Source: Betaproteobacteria bacterium UBA931 (GTDB taxonomy: Bacteria; Pseudomonadota; Gammaproteobacteria; Burkholderiales; Casimicrobiaceae). Taken from it: a DNA stretch of 9,146 nucleotides. Below the pieces are notes generated by a model, which was given only the letters and a program-made list of their open reading frames with translations, made no database searches and was not told where the DNA came from. The DNA is taken from contig DBDN01000005.1 in assembly GCA_002293615.1 (NCBI GenBank), positions 540 through 9,685 of the forward strand, read 5' to 3'. Positions 6,246-9,146 of this stretch are shown in pieces. Each line of letters opens with the position of its first letter. The stretch's first letter is position 1. Made by a program: the position numbers and the translations under genes.

Positions 6246-7217
6246 ATGAAACGAACGTTCCTCGACTTTGAACAACCGATCGCCGAACTTCAGGCCAAAA
6301 TCGACGAGCTTCGAAGCGTCGATGAGGAATCGACGATCGACATCTCGGAAGAAGTTGATCGCCTGCAGAAAAAAAGCGATCAGCTCACCGCCGATATTTA
6401 CGGCAAGCTCAACGCATGGCAGATCACACAAGTGGCGCGCCATCCGCAACGCCCTTATACGCTGGACTATATCGACGGTATCTTTACCGACTATCATGAA
6501 CTGCATGGCGACCGCGCTTTTGCCGATGATCAGGCAATCATCGGCGGCTTTGCCCGCTTCAACGATAAGCCCTGCATTGTCATCGGTCATCAGAAAGGCC
6601 GCGATACCAAAGAAAAAATTCGCCGCAACTTCGGCATGCCGCGTCCGGAAGGTTATCGCAAGGCGCTGCGCCTGATGAAGCTGGCGGAAAAATTCGATGT
6701 GCCCATCTTCACGTTTATCGATACGCCCGGCGCTTATCCGGGCATCGGCGCGGAAGAACGCGGGCAATCCGAGGCCATCGGACGCAATCTCTACGAAATG
6801 TGCGCGTTACGTGTTCCGATTATCGTAACGGTCATCGGCGAAGGCGGATCGGGCGGTGCGCTGGCACTTTCGGTCGGCGACATTATGCTGATGATGCAAT
6901 ACTCCATTTACTCGGTGATTTCACCGGAAGGCTGTGCGTCGATTTTATGGAAATCGCCCGCGCATGCCGCCGAAGCCGCCGAAACGTTAGGCATTACCGC
7001 CGATAAACTGAAAAAACTCGACTTGATCGATACCATTGTGCCTGAACCGCTGGGCGGCGCTCATCGCGACCACGAGCAAACCATCGCTAAGCTGAAAGAC
7101 GTGCTTGCCGATTCGCTCAAGCAACTCAATGCGATGTCGGTCACCAAACGCCTTGCCTTACGTAACGAAAAAATCATGTCATTTGGCAAGTTCAAGGAGA
7201 CCGTCAAAGCATCGTAA
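6246..7217 (+). CDS. accA: Acetyl-CoA carboxylase carboxyltransferase subunit alpha
   Basis: The alpha half of the carboxyltransferase of acetyl-CoA carboxylase, which with AccD moves the carboxyl group from biotin on AccB to acetyl-CoA, giving malonyl-CoA for fatty-acid synthesis. The 323-residue product is full length (319 in E. coli). It begins with the family signature FLDFEQPIAELQAKIDEL (5-22) and a helical N-terminal region, then ARHPQRPYTLDY (64-75) and IGHQKGRDTKEKIRRNFGMP (113-132). The crotonase-like core has FIDTPGAYPG (157-166), GAEERGQSEAI and EGGSGGALAL (199-208), whose glycines form the oxyanion pocket, then YSVISPEGCASILWKS (222-237) and PEPLGGAHR (266-274). The combination matches betaproteobacterial AccA closely. 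It ends in TAA. In many betaproteobacteria tilS follows; it does not here. Confidence 0.98.
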   Translation: MKRTFLDFEQPIAELQAKIDELRSVDEESTIDISEEVDRLQKKSDQLTADIYGKLNAWQITQVARHPQRPYTLDYIDGIFTDYHELHGDRAFADDQAIIGGFARFNDKPCIVIGHQKGRDTKEKIRRNFGMPRPEGYRKALRLMKLAEKFDVPIFTFIDTPGAYPGIGAEERGQSEAIGRNLYEMCALRVPIIVTVIGEGGSGGALALSVGDIMLMMQYSIYSVISPEGCASILWKSPAHAAEAAETLGITADKLKKLDLIDTIVPEPLGGAHRDHEQTIAKLKDVLADSLKQLNAMSVTKRLALRNEKIMSFGKFKETVKAS

Positions 7218-7490
7218 GCGTTATAAAGCGCGCCGCCGTACCGACGCAAGAACCAAGACAACGAACATTCGACGCATCAAAGAGCCGCTGCGCGTTGTTG
7301 CGCGCAAATTTCACCAAAATCGGCGACAGCCTTTTATCCCGTTTTGCTGTACCGCCGGCTCAACTTTTTTCTCTTTCCTACTTGCAGGAGATGATCGTGG
7401 CGCTCTTTTTTCATCCGGCTAAGTGCCTTTTTCTACCGGAACGAGACGTTGCCAGAAGCACATGACAGAAAAATTCCGCAGCGTACGATC
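7218..7490 (+). other. Intergenic stretch between accA and the rpsO promoter, no convincing gene
   Basis: About 270 bases. Two plus-strand frames stay open across much of it, but neither gives a recognisable product. The only start with a good ribosome-binding site is a GTG at 7397 behind AGGAG (7386-7390); it would give only 22 residues, ending at 7465. A GC-rich hairpin (TGCGCG at 7289-7294 pairing with CGCGCA at 7301-7306) may mark the end of the accA transcript but lacks a T-run. I see no tRNA-like fold and no sign of a tilS remnant. Confidence 0.5.
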
Positions 7491-7491
7491 C

Positions 7492-7519
7492 TTTACCAAA
7501 ATTGTTTCTACGTTATAAT
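7492..7519 (+). promoter_or_regulatory. rpsO promoter (sigma70 type)
   Basis: A perfect -10 TATAAT (7514-7519) stands 16 bases after a -35 TTTACC (7492-7497, four of six consensus positions). Transcription should start near 7526, giving a leader of about 55 bases before rpsO. This is the best promoter in the window and fits a highly expressed ribosomal protein gene. In E. coli S15 represses its own translation by binding this leader; whether that holds here cannot be judged by eye. Confidence 0.7.
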
Positions 7520-7580
7520 GGCGCCCTTTCACAGGACAAAAATTTTACCGCTTATTATTTAAGCAAAAGGAAAGTACATT

Positions 7581-7850
7581 ATGACCGCCTCGGTTCAGCA
7601 AAAAGCAAAGATTATCGCCGATTTTCAACGAACCACCGGTGACACCGGTTCCCCGGAAGTGCAAGTCGCTCTTCTCACCTCGCGCATCAACGACTTAAAT
7701 GGCCATTTCAAAGAACACCAAAAAGATCACCATTCCCGTCGCGGCCTGCTGCGTATGGTTTCCCGTCGCCGTAAACTGCTCGATTACCTCAAATCCCGCA
7801 ATGCTGAAAGCTACAAAGCCCTGATTGAAAAACTCGGGCTGCGTAAGTAA
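7581..7850 (+). CDS. rpsO: 30S ribosomal protein S15
   Basis: Primary-binding small-subunit protein that contacts 16S rRNA helices 20-22 and helps order the platform. The 89-residue product is exactly family length. It shows the signature path GDTGSPEVQVALLTSRI (20-36), LNGHFKEHQKDHHSRRGLLR (39-58), then MVSRRRKLLDYLKS and the conserved end YKALIEKLGLRK. AAGGAAAG (7567-7574) before the ATG at 7581 is a good ribosome-binding site. The frame ends in TAA, and a stable hairpin begins three bases later. It heads the rpsO-pnp pair common in Proteobacteria. Confidence 0.98.
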   Translation: MTASVQQKAKIIADFQRTTGDTGSPEVQVALLTSRINDLNGHFKEHQKDHHSRRGLLRMVSRRRKLLDYLKSRNAESYKALIEKLGLRK

Positions 7851-7853
7851 ATT

Positions 7854-7884
7854 TTCAAACAGGACAAGCCATGTCCGGTTTGAA
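7854..7884 (+). promoter_or_regulatory. Stable RNA hairpin immediately after rpsO, without a T-run
   Basis: TTCAAAC (7854-7860) pairs with GTTTGAA (7878-7884) and GGACA (7862-7866) with TGTCC (7872-7876), separated by one A/G mismatch and closed by the five-base loop AGCCA. That is 12 base pairs. No T-tract follows, so it is not an intrinsic terminator. Likely roles are protection of the rpsO 3' end, an RNase III or RNase E processing site ahead of pnp (as known in E. coli), or masking of the short ORF start inside it. The pairing is directly visible; the role is inferred. Confidence 0.6.
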
Positions 7885-7957
7885 CAATACAAATCCAAAA
7901 AACACATGCCAGAGCGTTGTTCTCTGTGCCTGTTCGCTCTCAACCGCGCTTTTCTGA
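7871..7957 (+). CDS. Possible 28-residue leader peptide in the rpsO-pnp spacer
   Basis: An ATG at 7871 has AGGA (7861-7864) six bases before it, a near-ideal ribosome-binding site. The frame runs 28 codons to a TGA (7955-7957). The product starts MSGLNNTNPKN and ends CACSLSTALF, with three cysteines in the second half; I recognise no family. Its ribosome-binding site and start codon lie within the 7854-7884 hairpin, and its stop lies in the loop of the pnp-proximal terminator, so ribosomes finishing it would cover the terminator's upstream arm. That geometry suggests a leader peptide, but ORFs this short occur by chance and no comparative evidence is available here. Confidence 0.3.
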   Translation: MSGLNNTNPKNTCQSVVLCACSLSTALF

Positions 7958-7975
7958 TGCGCGGTCTTTCCTTTT
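7943..7975 (+). terminator. Intrinsic terminator / attenuator between rpsO and pnp
   Basis: A perfect seven-pair stem, ACCGCGC (7943-7949) with GCGCGGT (7959-7965), closes a nine-base loop and is followed by the pyrimidine-rich CTTTCCTTTT (7966-7975). The interrupted T-run suggests partial termination. E. coli also has a terminator between rpsO and pnp. I see no good promoter between this element and pnp, so pnp is probably transcribed partly by readthrough. Confidence 0.7.
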
Positions 7976-7989
7976 CAAGGGGATAACCC

Positions 7990-9146
7990 ATGCATGCCAT
8001 TAAAAAATCCATTACTTACGGTCGCCACACATTAACACTTGAAACCGGCGAAATTGCCCGTCAAGCCACCGGCGCCGTGCTGGTCAGCCTCGACGAAACC
8101 GTTGTGCTCGTTACCGTTGTCGGCGCACAAAACGCCAAGCCGGGACAGGATTTCTTCCCATTGACCGTTGATTACCAGGAAAAAACCTATGCCGCCGGGA
8201 AAATCCCCGGCGGTTTCTTCAAACGCGAAGGCCGCCCTTCGGAAAAAGAGACGCTGACGTCGCGCCTGATTGATCGCCCGATCCGCCCGCTGTTTCCGGA
8301 AGGTTTTTACAACGAAGTGCAAATCATCGCGACTGTGCTGTCGATCAACCCGGAGATCGATCCCGATGTTCCGGCGATGATCGGCGCATCGGCGGCGTTG
8401 GCGATTTCCGGCATCCCGTTTAACGGCCCGATCGGCGCCGCCCGCGTGGGTTATCTCGACGGCGAATATGTGTTGAACCCGACCAAAAGCGAATTGCCCA
8501 AATCAAAACTCGATCTGATCGTCGCCGGTACGGAAGCCGCCGTGCTGATGGTTGAATCCGAGGCACAGGAGCTTTCCGAAGAAACGATGCTCGGCGCCGT
8601 CATGTTCGGCCATCAGCAGCAACAGGCTGTGATCGACCTGATCCACACGCTGGTGGAAGAAGCCGGCAACCCGTTGTGGAATTGGCAACCATCGACAAAA
8701 GACCAGACATTAATCGATAAAGTCACCCAGCTTGCCGAAACCGATCTGCGTGAAGCGTACAAGATGCGCTCCAAACAGCAACGCTCTCAGCGTCTTTCCG
8801 AGATTGCCGCCAAGGTAATCACCGATTGCGAGGCCGGCGAAAACGCCGATTTGAGCGCACACATCGGCAACATTCTGTTCGACCTTGAAGCGAAAATCGT
8901 GCGCAGCCAGATCCTGGAAGGCGAGCCGCGCATCGATGGTCGCGATACCCGTACCGTGCGCCCAATCACGATCCGCACCGGCGTTCTGCCGCGCACCCAC
9001 GGCTCGGCGCTGTTTACCCGCGGTGAAACGCAGGCGTTGGTAGTCGCCACATTGGGTACCGCCCGTGATGAACAAATCATCGACGCGCTGCAAGGCGAAT
9101 ACCGCGATCGTTTCATGCTGCATTACAACATGCCGCCCTACGCCAC
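7990..9146 (+). CDS. pnp: Polyribonucleotide nucleotidyltransferase (PNPase), partial (C-terminus beyond the right edge)
   Basis: Phosphorolytic 3'-5' exoribonuclease, part of the RNA degradosome in many Proteobacteria. The window holds the first 385 codons, a little over half of the usual 700 or so. Residues about 10-140 form the first RNase PH domain, with FFKREGRPSEKETLTSRLID (76-95) followed by RPIRPLFP, both diagnostic. The helical domain spans about 150-300, and the second, catalytic RNase PH domain begins at RIDGRDTRTVRPI (314-326), LPRTHGSALFTRGETQALVV (333-352). The catalytic aspartates and the KH and S1 RNA-binding domains are off the edge. AAGGGGA (7977-7983), six bases before the ATG, is the strongest ribosome-binding site in the window. 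In E. coli PNPase represses its own mRNA after RNase III cuts the leader; the structured spacer here would suit comparable control. Confidence 0.98.
   Translation, partial: MHAIKKSITYGRHTLTLETGEIARQATGAVLVSLDETVVLVTVVGAQNAKPGQDFFPLTVDYQEKTYAAGKIPGGFFKREGRPSEKETLTSRLIDRPIRPLFPEGFYNEVQIIATVLSINPEIDPDVPAMIGASAALAISGIPFNGPIGAARVGYLDGEYVLNPTKSELPKSKLDLIVAGTEAAVLMVESEAQELSEETMLGAVMFGHQQQQAVIDLIHTLVEEAGNPLWNWQPSTKDQTLIDKVTQLAETDLREAYKMRSKQQRSQRLSEIAAKVITDCEAGENADLSAHIGNILFDLEAKIVRSQILEGEPRIDGRDTRTVRPITIRTGVLPRTHGSALFTRGETQALVVATLGTARDEQIIDALQGEYRDRFMLHYNMPPYA

Noticed and set aside
6071..6271. A 66-codon frame between the menA-like gene and accA
   Set aside because: Runs through the candidate accA promoter and into accA, lacks a good ribosome-binding site and has a T-rich, non-coding composition.
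6213..6767. A 184-codon minus-strand open frame opposite accA
   Set aside because: Lies wholly over the 5' part of accA and its promoter, with no recognisable domain.
7397..7465. A 22-codon GTG-started frame behind AGGAG in the accA-rpsO gap
   Set aside because: The ribosome-binding site is good, but the product is tiny, unrecognised and without supporting context; mentioned only under the intergenic entry.
1..9146. Search by eye for mobile elements, CRISPR repeats, tRNA genes, phage or defence genes
   Set aside because: No transposase, integrase, repeated arrays, direct-repeat flanks, tRNA folds or defence motifs were seen; the gene content is housekeeping throughout.

Overview
The window looks like ordinary chromosome from a betaproteobacterium, probably Burkholderiales-like or Nitrosomonadales-like; the genus cannot be read from the sequence. 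The evidence is the AccA sequence style, a stand-alone rnfB directly coupled to nth, the rpsO-pnp pair and a DUF3300 exported protein. There are no insertion sequences, phage genes, tRNAs, rRNAs or CRISPR arrays. Ten protein genes are recognisable, two of them cut by the window edges, and nearly all are housekeeping.

Left half, minus strand, in transcription order: a ModA-like periplasmic binding protein (4549-3716), replicative helicase dnaB (3492-2164), a soluble RnfB-type ferredoxin (2097-1471), endonuclease III nth (1471-839), and a DUF3300 exported protein (727 to beyond base 1). rnfB and nth share one base (TAATG), so they are almost certainly one translational unit. dnaB stops at a TAA exactly where the conserved C-terminal tail should begin. 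The tail is still present in frame behind that stop, and a hairpin plus T-run overlaps it.

Right half, plus strand: from the divergent start region around 4550-4633 run a META-domain lipoprotein (4634-5134) and, six bases later, a MenA-like UbiA-family prenyltransferase (5141-6055). Then come accA (6246-7217), a roughly 280-base stretch without a convincing gene, a good sigma70-type promoter, rpsO (7581-7850) and pnp (7990 to beyond the right edge).

The genes cover DNA replication and repair (dnaB, nth), Fe-S electron transfer (rnfB), fatty-acid synthesis (accA), translation and RNA turnover (rpsO, pnp), quinone-type prenylation (menA-like) and the envelope (DUF3300, META lipoprotein, ModA-like). 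No new multi-gene system is evident.

The two most interesting signals are small. One is the in-frame UAA in dnaB. The other is the rpsO-pnp spacer. It holds a strong hairpin just after rpsO, a 28-codon ORF with a good ribosome-binding site inside that hairpin, and a terminator whose loop contains that ORF's stop codon, an arrangement that looks like an attenuator in front of pnp.
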